Source of the DNA: JAKPQE01 sp041397845
Lineage (GTDB): Bacteria; Pseudomonadota; Alphaproteobacteria; Rhizobiales; JAKPQE01
Assembly: GCA_041397845.1 (NCBI GenBank)
Contig: JAWKVW010000011.1
Coordinates: 1 to 64,000, forward strand
DNA length: 64,000 bases
Reading direction: 5' to 3'
The notes beneath the pieces were generated by a model, which saw only the letters and a list, made by a program, of their open reading frames with translations, had not been told where the DNA came from and searched no databases. The translations under genes and the position numbers were made by a program. Shown one piece after another: positions 55,793-64,000 of this stretch; position 1 is the first letter of the stretch; each line of letters begins with the position of its first letter.

Positions 55793-55851
55793 GACCGAAT
55801 TCCCGGAAAGGCCCTGCCCGGCCCGTGCAGGGTCCCCTGAAAGCGCCGCCG

Positions 55852-55888
55852 GAAAACGAAAAGGCCGCGGCGGTTGCCCGTCGCGGCC
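55852..55888 (-). terminator. Probable argG terminator
   Basis: On the minus strand GGCCGCG-A-CGG-GCAA-CCG-C-CGCGGCC folds into a long stem (55863-55888), followed by TTTTCGTTTT. It is 45 bp past the argG stop. Confidence 0.75.
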
Positions 55889-55932
55889 AGGATCGTGCTT
55901 CTGCCGGAGAGGCAGGGCGGAAGGACGAAGCC

Positions 55933-57162
<1,230 letters not shown>

Positions 57163-57530
57163 TGCCGTTTTCCTTAAACGTTGTGAGAGCCGTCTCCGGC
57201 CCGGAAAGGAGGGAGCCGATGCACCCCGAAAACCGCCGCCGCCGCGACCCGGAAAGGTCCGCAAACCCGCGCGCTCCGGAGCCTAGCACAGCCAGCCGGA
57301 ATTCCGCGCCGCACTATATGCGGACGGCAAGACGGTGCAAGGGGGATGGAGAACGCCGATGCCGGATGCGTTGGCCGCAACAACCCGCCCTGCCGCATCA
57401 TCACCGTCGCCGGTGCGATACGCTGGCGCCGTCGCACCCTGCAGTCCGAATTGCACCGCAGCTCCGCAGGGTGTGTTAGCCGCGCGAGCGGCGTAACGCA
57501 CCGCCCCGCCGCACACGCGCCGCCGTCCCC
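57163..57530. other. Intergenic region upstream of argG
   Basis: Promoter region of argG on the minus strand. Contains a hairpin at 57470-57502 listed separately. No gene seen. Confidence 0.4.
57470..57502. repeat. Palindrome GGTGTGTTAGCCGC/GCGGCGTAACGCACC
   Basis: Near-perfect inverted repeat with GCGA loop. Short GGTG(G/C)GTTA...TAAC(C/G)CACC palindromes are dispersed in many proteobacterial genomes; function unknown. Confidence 0.45.
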
Positions 57531-58471
57531 TCAGACCGCCGTCAGCGCCCGCCCCTCACGAAACCAGGTCAGAAGATTGTCCCGCGTCAGGCGGGCCATC
57601 GCCTCTCGGGTCGGGATCGAGGCCGAGCCGACATGCGGCAGGAGCACGGCATTGTCGAGCGCGACAAGCCGCGCCGGCACCCGTGGCTCGTCCTCGTAGA
57701 CGTCGAGCCCGGCGGCAAGGATCGTCCGCGATGCCAGCGCTTCGATGAGCGCATCGGTGTCGACAAGGCTGCCACGGCCGACATTGACGAGAATGCCGTC
57801 GGCCCCGAGCGCGGCGAGCACGTCCGCATTCACCGCATGCCGGGTCTCCGCCCCGCCGGGCGCCGCCGCCATCAGCACGTCGACATCGCGCGCCATCTCG
57901 GCAAGGTCCGCATAGTGGCGCCAGGGAACATCCTGGCGCGTGCGGCCGCAGTAAGAGATCGGCATGCCGAACGCCTCGGCCCGCTTCGCGATCGCCTTGC
58001 CGACCCGGCCGAGACCGAAAATGCCCATGGAGCGATTGGTGAGCGAGGCCGGCGTCAACGGATAGGGTTTTTCGAGCCAGCTTCCGGCGCGCAGATAGCG
58101 CTCGGCCTTGCCGAGCTCGCGCACCGTCATCAGCAGGAGCCCCATCGCCGTATCCGCCGTCTCGTCCGTCAGGACATCCGGCGTGTTGGTGACGACGACG
58201 CCGCGCGCCCTGGCGTGCACGGCATCGATATTGTCGTAGCCGACGCCGAAATTGGCGATGATCTCGAGCTTCGGCAGCCGGTCAATGAGCTCCGACCGAC
58301 CCGGGCATGGCCGTAGCTGGTCGCAATGCCCCGGATCGACGGCCCGACCGCCGCGAGAAAGGCGTCGCGGTCCGCCACCTCCGCCAGCCGGTGCAGGGCA
58401 AAGCCCGCCCCGGCAAGCCCGGTCTCGACCGTCGCCATCAGTGGCCCGGTCATCAGGATGTCGATCGTCAT
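57531..58471 (-). pseudogene. D-isomer-specific 2-hydroxyacid dehydrogenase, one frameshift
   Basis: About 313-residue NAD(P)-dependent dehydrogenase of the glyoxylate/hydroxypyruvate reductase group. The N-terminal substrate-binding lobe reads MTIDILMTGPLMATVETGLA to SYGHARVG, then shifts frame near 58295-58303 and resumes as ELIDRLPKLEIIANFGVGYD. The NAD-binding lobe has GIFGLGRVGKAIAKRAEAFG; catalytic Arg is in NVGRGSLVDTDAL, Glu in DVYEDEPRVP and His in LLPHVGSA. One or two bases restore the frame. ATG 58471 with GAAGGGC upstream. It precedes the EamA gene's stop by 11 bp on the same strand, so the two are probably one unit. Confidence 0.85.
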
Positions 58472-58481
58472 CTTGCGCCCT

Positions 58482-59366
58482 TCAGCTCTTCCTGCCGCGC
58501 TCCCGGGCAAGCAGGTAAAGCCCGGAGCCGATGACGATACAGGCGCCGATGAGCGTCGTCAGCCCCGGCACGTCGCCGAAGATGAGGAAGCCGAAAAGGA
58601 TCATCCAGACGATCTGGGCATAGGTGAACGGCGCCAGAACCGGCGCCGGCGCCCGCCGGTGGGCGAGAATGAGGAACCAGTGGCCTATAGCCCCGAAGGC
58701 GCCAAGGCCGAACAGCAGCAGCCAGTCGAAAAGGCTCGGCGGCATCACCCAGATGAACGGCATCGCCGGCGCGAGCAGGATTGCCGGAAACAACGCCGAG
58801 AAGATCAGCATGCTTTGCGGCGAATCGGTCGCCGCCAGCATCCGCGTCGAGACGAGATAGAGCGCGTAGGAAACCGTCGCCCCGACCGAGAGCGTCGCCG
58901 CCCAGTGCAGCCCGCCAAGCCCCGGCCGCAGGACGACAAAGACCCCGAGAAAGCCGACGATGATCGCCGCCCAGCGCCGGGGACCGGCCCACTCGCCCAG
59001 CAGCGGCCCGGCGATGATGGCAACGATCAGCGGCGCGGCGAAAAAGATCGCCGTCGTCTCGGAAAGCTGCAGATATTTCAGCGCGAAGAAATTGAACCCC
59101 GTCGCCCCGAACATGAACACCGCCCGCAACACTTGCAGGCCGATCCGCCCGGTCCGGTACAGCGCCGGCTTGGTGAACGGGTTCCACACCGCAAGCACGA
59201 TGAGGAAATGCCCGAGATAGCGCATCCAGACGACCTCGAGCGGCGGCAGATCGCGCCCGAGATATTTCGCCGTCGTGTCGAGGCAGGAGAAAAAGACAAG
59301 CGCGATGAGAACGAAGCCAATGCCTTTCAGCCGCTCGGCCGCCGCGGCGTCGCCGGCCGGCGTCAC
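58482..59366 (-). CDS. DMT superfamily transporter, EamA domain
   Basis: A 294-residue transporter with ten helices in two EamA repeats (~14-140 and ~152-288). Signature segments GIGFVLIALVFFSCLDTTAK, SETTAIFFAAPLIVAIIAGP and LAPFTYAQIVWMILFGFLIF are clear. Such proteins export amino acids or metabolites. The frame starts with GTG 59366; no ATG precedes the first helix. The ribosome site is weak. Confidence 0.9.
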   Translation of the reverse strand: MTPAGDAAAAERLKGIGFVLIALVFFSCLDTTAKYLGRDLPPLEVVWMRYLGHFLIVLAVWNPFTKPALYRTGRIGLQVLRAVFMFGATGFNFFALKYLQLSETTAIFFAAPLIVAIIAGPLLGEWAGPRRWAAIIVGFLGVFVVLRPGLGGLHWAATLSVGATVSYALYLVSTRMLAATDSPQSMLIFSALFPAILLAPAMPFIWVMPPSLFDWLLLFGLGAFGAIGHWFLILAHRRAPAPVLAPFTYAQIVWMILFGFLIFGDVPGLTTLIGACIVIGSGLYLLARERGRKS

Positions 59367-59704
59367 TGGCAGCGGTCCGCGGCAGGTTCAGGAATGGAGC
59401 GAACCGCGAGCACAATGCTTCGGCGCACCGCAACAAGGCTTGTCGTCTCGCCCATTCCGCCTCCGCTGCTTCCGGAACATCCGCGCCGCCAACCGGAACG
59501 GCAGACGGCAAGGAGGACGCGCCAGAAAGCCATGCGCCAAAACAAGAAGCCGGAGCATGCCCGCCGAAATAACTTGCGGTGCGGCATGCCCTGAGCCGAA
59601 GCGTGAAAGGCTAGCTCATGCCCCGCACGGCGGCGAGAGCGCCGCCGCATGAGGCCATTGCGATTGACGCATGGCTCCGGCATCCGCCGGAGGCGACGGT
59701 CGCG
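59367..59704. other. Intergenic region upstream of the EamA gene
   Basis: Between the EamA start and the MarR stop, both on the minus strand. No gene, RNA or clear hairpin seen. Confidence 0.4.
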
Positions 59705-60232
59705 TCAGACCGCCTCGTCCACCTCCTCGTCGGTGTCGATATCGGCACTGTCGCGCTCGGGAATGTCCTCGGCGGCGAGCGGCGGCGTCTCGTCGGGCAC
59801 GCCCTCGGCTCCGAGATTGATCTCGATCTGCTTCAGGAGCTTGCGCAGTTTCTTGCGGTCCTTGTCGGCGACTCCGGCCAGCGCGATCCGCTCCAGCCGT
59901 TTCCAGGCGTCGGCGATACCTTCGGCCCGCATGCGCCCCTCGTCGGTCAGATAGACCCGCGCCAGCCGCGCGTCCCGATCCGCCGATTCCCTGCGCACGA
60001 AGCCCTGCGCACCGAGGCGCGAGATCATCTTGGTCACGGTCGGCGGGCGCACATTGAGCGCCTCGGCGATCGATCCCATCGTCTGACCGTCCGCTTCGGA
60101 CAAGACCTTCAGCAGCGCGTCCTGACCCGGATGAACGTCCAGCCCGGAAAGTTCACCAGCGGCGCGGTTGCGGTAGATCTTGGCAGCCTGAGTCAGCCGG
60201 TAGGTGACCGACTTTCTATAGTCGTAAGCCAT
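59705..60232 (-). CDS. MarR family transcriptional regulator
   Basis: A 175-residue MarR protein. Winged helix around 35-105: GLDVHPGQDALLKVLSEADG, TMGSIAEALNVRPPTVTKMI and RRESADRDARLARVYLTDEG (wing). The chain has a very acidic C-terminal tail (AAEDIPERDSADIDTDEEVD) beyond the usual ~140 residues. ATG 60232. The ligand and target are not apparent; the lone ABC ATPase upstream on the same strand is a candidate neighbour. Confidence 0.92.
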   Translation of the reverse strand: MAYDYRKSVTYRLTQAAKIYRNRAAGELSGLDVHPGQDALLKVLSEADGQTMGSIAEALNVRPPTVTKMISRLGAQGFVRRESADRDARLARVYLTDEGRMRAEGIADAWKRLERIALAGVADKDRKKLRKLLKQIEINLGAEGVPDETPPLAAEDIPERDSADIDTDEEVDEAV

Positions 60233-60417
60233 GTTTCCCCCCTAGGCTGACGGCGAGGAGACAATCTCCCACCTACTTCATATTTTATCAGTACGGAAAA
60301 TTAGCGAAGGCGCCAAAGCACTTGCCGAGCGCGACCCATGGCCGCAAGGCAACATTCCCGTCACAGGAATGCCAGACTTACGCGACTTAGAATGATTTTA
60401 TCAATGCACTGAGTGCT

Positions 60418-61194
60418 TTATTTACTGCCTAATACCGCGGCATTCTGCCCCATAACGTGACGTAATGCGCTTGAAACGACTCGACACAACCCCGCGAATT
60501 CAGACGAAAGTCTAAACTCTTCGCGGCGCGGGTGCGGTGCGTCGATCGGGATATCCGCCGCGAACGGCCTCGGCCCCGGCCGCATGACCATGATGCGACT
60601 CGACAGATAGACGGCTTCATAGACGCTGTGCGTGACGAACAGCGCCGTCCAGCCGTGCCGCTCCCAAAGCCCCATCAGATCGTCGTTGAGCCGGAAGCGG
60701 GTGATTTCGTCAAGCGCCGCGAACGGCTCGTCCATGAGCAGAAGGCGCGGTTCGGCAACGATCGCCCGGGCGATCGAGACGCGCATTTTCATGCCGCCGG
60801 AAAGCTCCCGCGGCAACTTGCGCCGCGCATCGGCGATGCCGACCATCTCCAGCGCCGCCATCACCCGCTCTTCCGCCTCGGCCCGGCGAACGCCTTTCAG
60901 CTTCAGCGGCAGATGGACGTTGCTGAACGCATCGGCCCAGGGCATCAGCGTCGGCTCCTGGAAGACGTAGCCGATGGCGCCGGCCGCCACCTCCCCGGCC
61001 CGCTCGATCCGCCCCGTCGTCGGCGCGTCGAGCCCGGCCGCGAGCCGGAGCAGGGTCGATTTTCCGCATCCCGAAGGTCCAACGAGGCTGACGAACTCGC
61101 CGGCCTTGACCGAGAGGTCGATGCCGGCCAGCACCTCGCCCTCGTCGGCGAACGTCCTGCCGACCCCCTCGAGGTGCAAGATCGTCTCGGCCAT
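60418..61194 (-). CDS. ABC transporter ATP-binding protein (TauB/SsuB-like)
   Basis: A 258-residue ATPase of the nitrate/sulfonate/taurine class. Walker A GPSGCGKST at ~41, Q-loop YVFQEPTLMPWADAFSNV, signature ELSGGMKMRVSIARA, Walker B LLLMDEPFAALDE and switch His THSVYEAV. ATG 61194 is chosen for its GGGAG; ATG 61221 is also in frame. No permease or binding protein lies next to it, unusual for this class. Divergent from the creatininase gene (113 bp). Confidence 0.9.
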   Translation of the reverse strand: MAETILHLEGVGRTFADEGEVLAGIDLSVKAGEFVSLVGPSGCGKSTLLRLAAGLDAPTTGRIERAGEVAAGAIGYVFQEPTLMPWADAFSNVHLPLKLKGVRRAEAEERVMAALEMVGIADARRKLPRELSGGMKMRVSIARAIVAEPRLLLMDEPFAALDEITRFRLNDDLMGLWERHGWTALFVTHSVYEAVYLSSRIMVMRPGPRPFAADIPIDAPHPRREEFRLSSEFAGLCRVVSSALRHVMGQNAAVLGSK

Positions 61195-61307
61195 GCCGCA
61201 ATTGCTCCCTGTCTGGCGCATTGCCCGGCCGGCGGTCTTGCCAGCCTTCCATGCGACGCATAGCGTGCCGGTCAGGATCGTGCGAGCAAAAACCGGAGCA
61301 AGGATCG

Positions 61308-62096
61308 ATGGCCCTGCCGCGCCTTTGGGAGGAAATGACCAGCACGGCGCTCGCCGCAGCGGACGCTGCCCGCCTCGTTGCCGTGCTGCCCATCGCCGCC
61401 GTCGAGCAGCATGGACCGCATCTGCCGCTCGGCACCGACCGCATCATCGCCGACGGCTTCATCACCCGCGTCCTCGAGCGGCTGCCGGAAGAGCTGCCCG
61501 CGGTCTTCCTGCCGACCCTTGCCATCGGCCGCTCCGGCGAACATGCAAGCTTTCCTGGAACGCTCGCCGCCGGCTGGGACACCTTCACCCGCCTGCTGAT
61601 CGAGATTGGCGAGGCCGTCAACGATGCCGGCATCGAAAAGCTGGTGATCATCAACTCCCATGGCGGCAACGTCGCCGCGATGGACACTGCCGCCCTCGAG
61701 CTGCGCATCCGTCGCGGCATGACCGTCGTTGCCACCAACTGGTACCGCTTCGGCCACCCCGAGGGTGCCTACCCGGAGGACGAGCTGAAGCTCGGCATCC
61801 ATGGCGGCATGCTCGAAACCTCGATCATGCTCGCCCTGCGCCCGGATCTCGTCGCGACCGGGCATCTGGCCGACTTCCCCTCGGCCCAGAGCCGCTTTGC
61901 CAGGGACTTCAAGCGCCTGCGCATCCACGGGCCGGTGCAGTTCGGCTGGCTTGCCGAGGATCTCAATCCGCAGGGCGTGACCGGCAACGCCCTTGCCGCC
62001 GCCGCCGGGAAAGGCGCCCTCTCCCTCGACCATGGCGCCCGCGCCTTCATCGAGCTTCTCGAGGACATGGTCCGCCTCGAGGCCAGCGCAGACTGA
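61308..62096 (+). CDS. Creatininase family protein (creatinine amidohydrolase)
   Basis: A 262-residue metal-dependent amidohydrolase. Metal ligands in EQHGPHLPLGTD (~33-44), NSHGGN (~116) and HGGMLETS (~163-170) are intact. The family includes creatininase, formamide-ring openers and mycofactocin MftE; no other mft genes are here, so I keep a general name. ATG 61308 with AAGGA upstream. Divergent from the ABC ATPase, which may carry its substrate. Confidence 0.9.
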   Translation: MALPRLWEEMTSTALAAADAARLVAVLPIAAVEQHGPHLPLGTDRIIADGFITRVLERLPEELPAVFLPTLAIGRSGEHASFPGTLAAGWDTFTRLLIEIGEAVNDAGIEKLVIINSHGGNVAAMDTAALELRIRRGMTVVATNWYRFGHPEGAYPEDELKLGIHGGMLETSIMLALRPDLVATGHLADFPSAQSRFARDFKRLRIHGPVQFGWLAEDLNPQGVTGNALAAAAGKGALSLDHGARAFIELLEDMVRLEASAD

Positions 62097-62177
62097 AGCA
62101 GCACCGGCTCGCGCGCCGGTCTTGAGGCGCGTCACGTCCGCTCGCGAATGGCCGACATCCCCTCGGCCAAACACCCT

Positions 62178-62268
62178 CCGCGTCATTCCCGCGCACGCGG
62201 GAATCCAGTCAATCTTTCAGATGCTTGAACAACGGCATGGGTCCCCGTTTTCGCGGGGACGACATCGC
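62178..62268. repeat. Dispersed inverted-repeat pair (GTCATTCCCGCGCACGCGGGAATCCAG type)
   Basis: CATTCCCGCGCACGCGGGAATCC at ~62183-62207 and GTCCCCGTTTTCGCGGGGAC at ~62240-62259 are two palindromes. Paired elements of this kind are common intergenic repeats in proteobacteria and can fold as hairpins. Confidence 0.65.
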
Positions 62269-62293
62269 TATGGCAAAGACCCCGCCCGCACGA

Positions 62294-62322
62294 TGAAAAA
62301 GGCCGGCGCGAGGCCGGCCTTT
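62294..62322 (-). terminator. Terminator of the 2-oxoacid:ferredoxin oxidoreductase operon
   Basis: Perfect 10-bp stem AAAGGCCGGC/GCCGGCCTTT (62298-62307 with 62313-62322) with GCGAG loop; on the minus strand it is followed by TTTTT-like CATCG after T-rich CTTTTTC. 22 bp past the beta-subunit stop. Confidence 0.75.
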
Positions 62323-62344
62323 CAGGACGTCCGGAAAATCAGCC

Positions 62345-63355
62345 TCAGGCGACGTGCCATGTGTTACCCGAGCGCAACGCCTTGTCGAGCCGCTGCAGCA
62401 GCGTCGGCGCGTCGTGTTCGACCACTTCCAGCTTGTCGGCGAAGCTCGCCTCCGGATGGGCGTAGAGCACGCCGACCGGCAGCGGAAACACCGAGGTGTC
62501 GAGATCGGCAAGCATCGTGGCGATCGTCCGGTTGTTCTCGTCATGAACGAGAAGATCGGCCTCGGCAACGCCGTTCTCGCCGATGGTCACGACCTCGAGC
62601 CCGACGGTCTGCGCATTGAAGCGGATGCCGCGATTGCGGTCCCGGCCGAAGATCATCGGCTGGCCGTTGACGAGCTGCAACTGCCGGTCGGCGATCACCG
62701 ACTTCTCGGCGACGTCGTCGAACGAGCCGTCATTGAAGACGAGGCAGTTCTGCAGCACTTCGACGAATGCGGCGCCATGATAGGCATGCGCCCGCTTGAC
62801 CGTCTCCAGCAGCATGCCCTGGGTCGTGTCGACGCCACGCGCCACGAACCGCGCCCCGGCCCCGATGGCAAAGCGCAAGGGATTGACCGGCTCGTCGAGC
62901 GTGCCGCGCGGGCTCGTCGGCGTCTTCAGGCCGACCTTGGAAGTCGGCGACGCCTGGCCCTTGGTCAGGCCGTAGATCTCGTTGTTGAGCAGCAGATAGG
63001 TGAGATCGACGTTCCGGCGCAGCATGTGCAGCAGGTGGTTGCCGCCGATCGCCAGACTGTCGCCATCGCCCGAGACGACCCACACGTCGAGCTTCGGATT
63101 GGCCAGCTTGACGCCCGTCGCCACCGCCGCCGCCCGGCCGTGGATCGTGTGGAAGCCGTAGGTTTCCATGTAATAGGGAAACCGCGACGAGCAGCCGATG
63201 CCCGACACGAACACCGTGTCCGCCGGATCGCACGCCGCGTCCGCCAGCACCTTCTGCACCGCCTTGATCACCGAGTAGTTGCCACAGCCCGGGCACCAGC
63301 GCACTTCCTGGTCCGATGCGTAGTCCTTGGGCTTGAGAGGGGTCTGCAGGGTCAT
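62345..63355 (-). CDS. korB: 2-oxoacid:ferredoxin oxidoreductase, beta subunit
   Basis: TPP-binding subunit of a two-subunit 2-oxoglutarate (or related) ferredoxin oxidoreductase. 336 residues. RWCPGCGNYSV at ~19 is the CxxC motif, SGIGCSSRFPYYM at ~50, and the TPP motif GDGDSLAIGGNH...NN at ~95-120. FGHIHGRA is represented by FHTIHGRAAAVATG. It oxidatively decarboxylates a 2-oxoacid to acyl-CoA and reduces ferredoxin. Four bp after the alpha gene; terminator follows. The aerobic oxygen-tolerant KorAB type is widespread in alphaproteobacteria. Confidence 0.92.
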   Translation of the reverse strand: MTLQTPLKPKDYASDQEVRWCPGCGNYSVIKAVQKVLADAACDPADTVFVSGIGCSSRFPYYMETYGFHTIHGRAAAVATGVKLANPKLDVWVVSGDGDSLAIGGNHLLHMLRRNVDLTYLLLNNEIYGLTKGQASPTSKVGLKTPTSPRGTLDEPVNPLRFAIGAGARFVARGVDTTQGMLLETVKRAHAYHGAAFVEVLQNCLVFNDGSFDDVAEKSVIADRQLQLVNGQPMIFGRDRNRGIRFNAQTVGLEVVTIGENGVAEADLLVHDENNRTIATMLADLDTSVFPLPVGVLYAHPEASFADKLEVVEHDAPTLLQRLDKALRSGNTWHVA

Positions 63356-63359
63356 CGCA

Positions 63360-64000
63360 TCATGCCTCCGCGATCATGGCCCGGACCGCGTCGGCGATCT
63401 CGTCCACGGTGAAGGGCCGGCCGGACACCTTGTTCAGCGGTTCGGCCGGAATGAGGTACTCCGCACGCAGCAGGGTGACGAGCTGGCCGGTATTCATCTC
63501 CGGCACCAGCACGCGCTTGAAGCCCTTGAGCAGATCGCCGAGATTGGCCGGCATCGGCCAGATGTGGCGAAGGTGGATGTGGCTGACCTTCAGCCCCTCG
63601 GCCCGCAGCTCGGTGACCGCGTCGTAGATCGTGCCATAAGTCGAGCCCCAGCCGATGACGGCAACGTCGCCGGCCTCCTCGCCGAGCACCGGCGTCTGCG
63701 CCGGCACGGCCCTGGCGATGCCGAGGATCTTGTCGCGGCGCAGGTCCGTCATCTTCTGATGGTTGGCCGGATCGTAGGAAACCTCGCCGCTCACGTCCTT
63801 GCGCTCGAGGCCGCCGAGACGATGGATCGTGCCCTGCGTGCCCGGCACCACCCACGGCCGCGACAGCGTTTCCGGATCGCGCATGTAGGGTGCGAAATTC
63901 TCCGGCACGGCATGGGCATCGACCGTCCGCCGCTCCAGCGCCGAAAGGTCGGGAATACGCCACGGCTCGGAGGCATTGGCCAGATAGCCGTCGGTCAGGA
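63360..64000 (-). CDS. korA: 2-oxoacid:ferredoxin oxidoreductase, alpha subunit (partial)
   Basis: C-terminal ~213 residues of the alpha subunit; the frame is still open at the window end. Seen: LTDGYLANASEPWRIPDLSA, then PENFAPYMRDPETLSRPWVV, IHRLGGLERKD, GDVAVIGWGSTYGTIYDAV, HIHLRHIWPMPANLGDLL and VPEMNTGQLVTLLRAEY, the standard pyruvate-flavodoxin-oxidoreductase domain II pattern. It precedes korB with a 4-bp gap. The N-terminal gamma-domain must lie outside the window. Confidence 0.9.
   Translation of the reverse strand, partial: LTDGYLANASEPWRIPDLSALERRTVDAHAVPENFAPYMRDPETLSRPWVVPGTQGTIHRLGGLERKDVSGEVSYDPANHQKMTDLRRDKILGIARAVPAQTPVLGEEAGDVAVIGWGSTYGTIYDAVTELRAEGLKVSHIHLRHIWPMPANLGDLLKGFKRVLVPEMNTGQLVTLLRAEYLIPAEPLNKVSGRPFTVDEIADAVRAMIAEA

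Larger units (their letters stand above)
55517..55932. other. Intergenic region with dispersed palindromes
   Basis: Contains CCCTCCCCTTGCGGGAGGGC at 55527-55548, a CCCTCACCCGGCCGCTGCGC / GGCCGCCCTCTCCCCCAAGG element at 55740-55790 and the argG terminator. No gene seen. Confidence 0.5.

Noticed and set aside
61308..62096. Mycofactocin creatininase mftE
   Set aside because: No mycofactocin radical SAM, precursor or glycosyltransferase gene is nearby; the family is broader.

Overview
The window is high-GC bacterial chromosome with dense, mostly operonic genes. Gene content points to an alphaproteobacterium, probably Hyphomicrobiales: a liv-type ABC cluster with acyl-CoA ligases, ornithine decarboxylase plus homospermidine synthase behind a long structured leader, Flp pilins, a TadG-like protein, and dispersed palindromes of the kind common in that order. 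I see no phage, plasmid, CRISPR or transposase gene. Genus cannot be fixed from the sequence alone.

Layout. 1-4633: TRAP (TAXI-type) permease cut by the window edge, UspA, class III aminotransferase and a 3-keto-5-aminohexanoate-cleavage-type enzyme, read as one catabolic operon; the last two are frameshifted. 4639-9057: YaiI/DUF188 protein, a CHASE2-PAS-GGDEF diguanylate cyclase, three Flp-type pilin copies (one broken) and a DUF3995 membrane protein. 9064-17602: a ten-gene minus-strand operon encoding ketosynthase, hotdog dehydratase, acyl carrier protein, two AurF-like diiron oxygenases, a His-containing membrane protein, hotdog thioesterase, phytoene-desaturase-like flavoprotein, flavodoxin-like reductase and FabG-like ketoreductase. 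It looks like a compact ACP-dependent biosynthetic pathway that I cannot match to a known product and is the best candidate here for an undescribed system. 17603-20153: gene-poor, with a decayed DUF6064 gene, a roughly 100-bp tandem repeat array and an abutting tRNA-like gene.

20154-24799: galE and galU (divergent), an outer-membrane beta-barrel and kdsD, all envelope-polysaccharide themed. 24974-26924: MotA/MotB-like stator pair and a TfoX C-terminal-domain protein. 26957-31256: NfeD and a frameshifted SPFH protein, frameshifted fumarylacetoacetase, ferrochelatase. 31970-40466: PaaK-like ligase, LivF, LivK, LivM, LivH, LivG and a long-chain acyl-CoA synthetase in one minus-strand operon, probably for uptake and CoA activation of a carboxylic acid. 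40619-42750: TRAP DctM/DctQ. 43016-49842: peptidase C26, a DUF1007-NicO metal-transporter fusion, L,D-transpeptidase, a vWA pilus-assembly protein with a 47-residue polyproline tract, and a divergent LysR/DoxX pair. 49945-55516: amidase, small membrane protein, then the polyamine operon (leader RNA, ornithine decarboxylase, GNAT, homospermidine synthase). 55933-64000: argG, hydroxyacid dehydrogenase, EamA transporter, MarR regulator, lone ABC ATPase, creatininase-family amidase, and 2-oxoacid:ferredoxin oxidoreductase beta and (partial) alpha.

A recurrent feature is the clustering of one- or two-base frameshifts in otherwise well-conserved genes (3731-4633, 11210-12560, 18228-18830, 27600-28915, 54520-54840, 58300). 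Extra bases between copies of the tandem repeat show the same kind of change. Uncorrected long-read errors are the simplest explanation, so genes I call pseudogenes in those patches may be intact in the organism.
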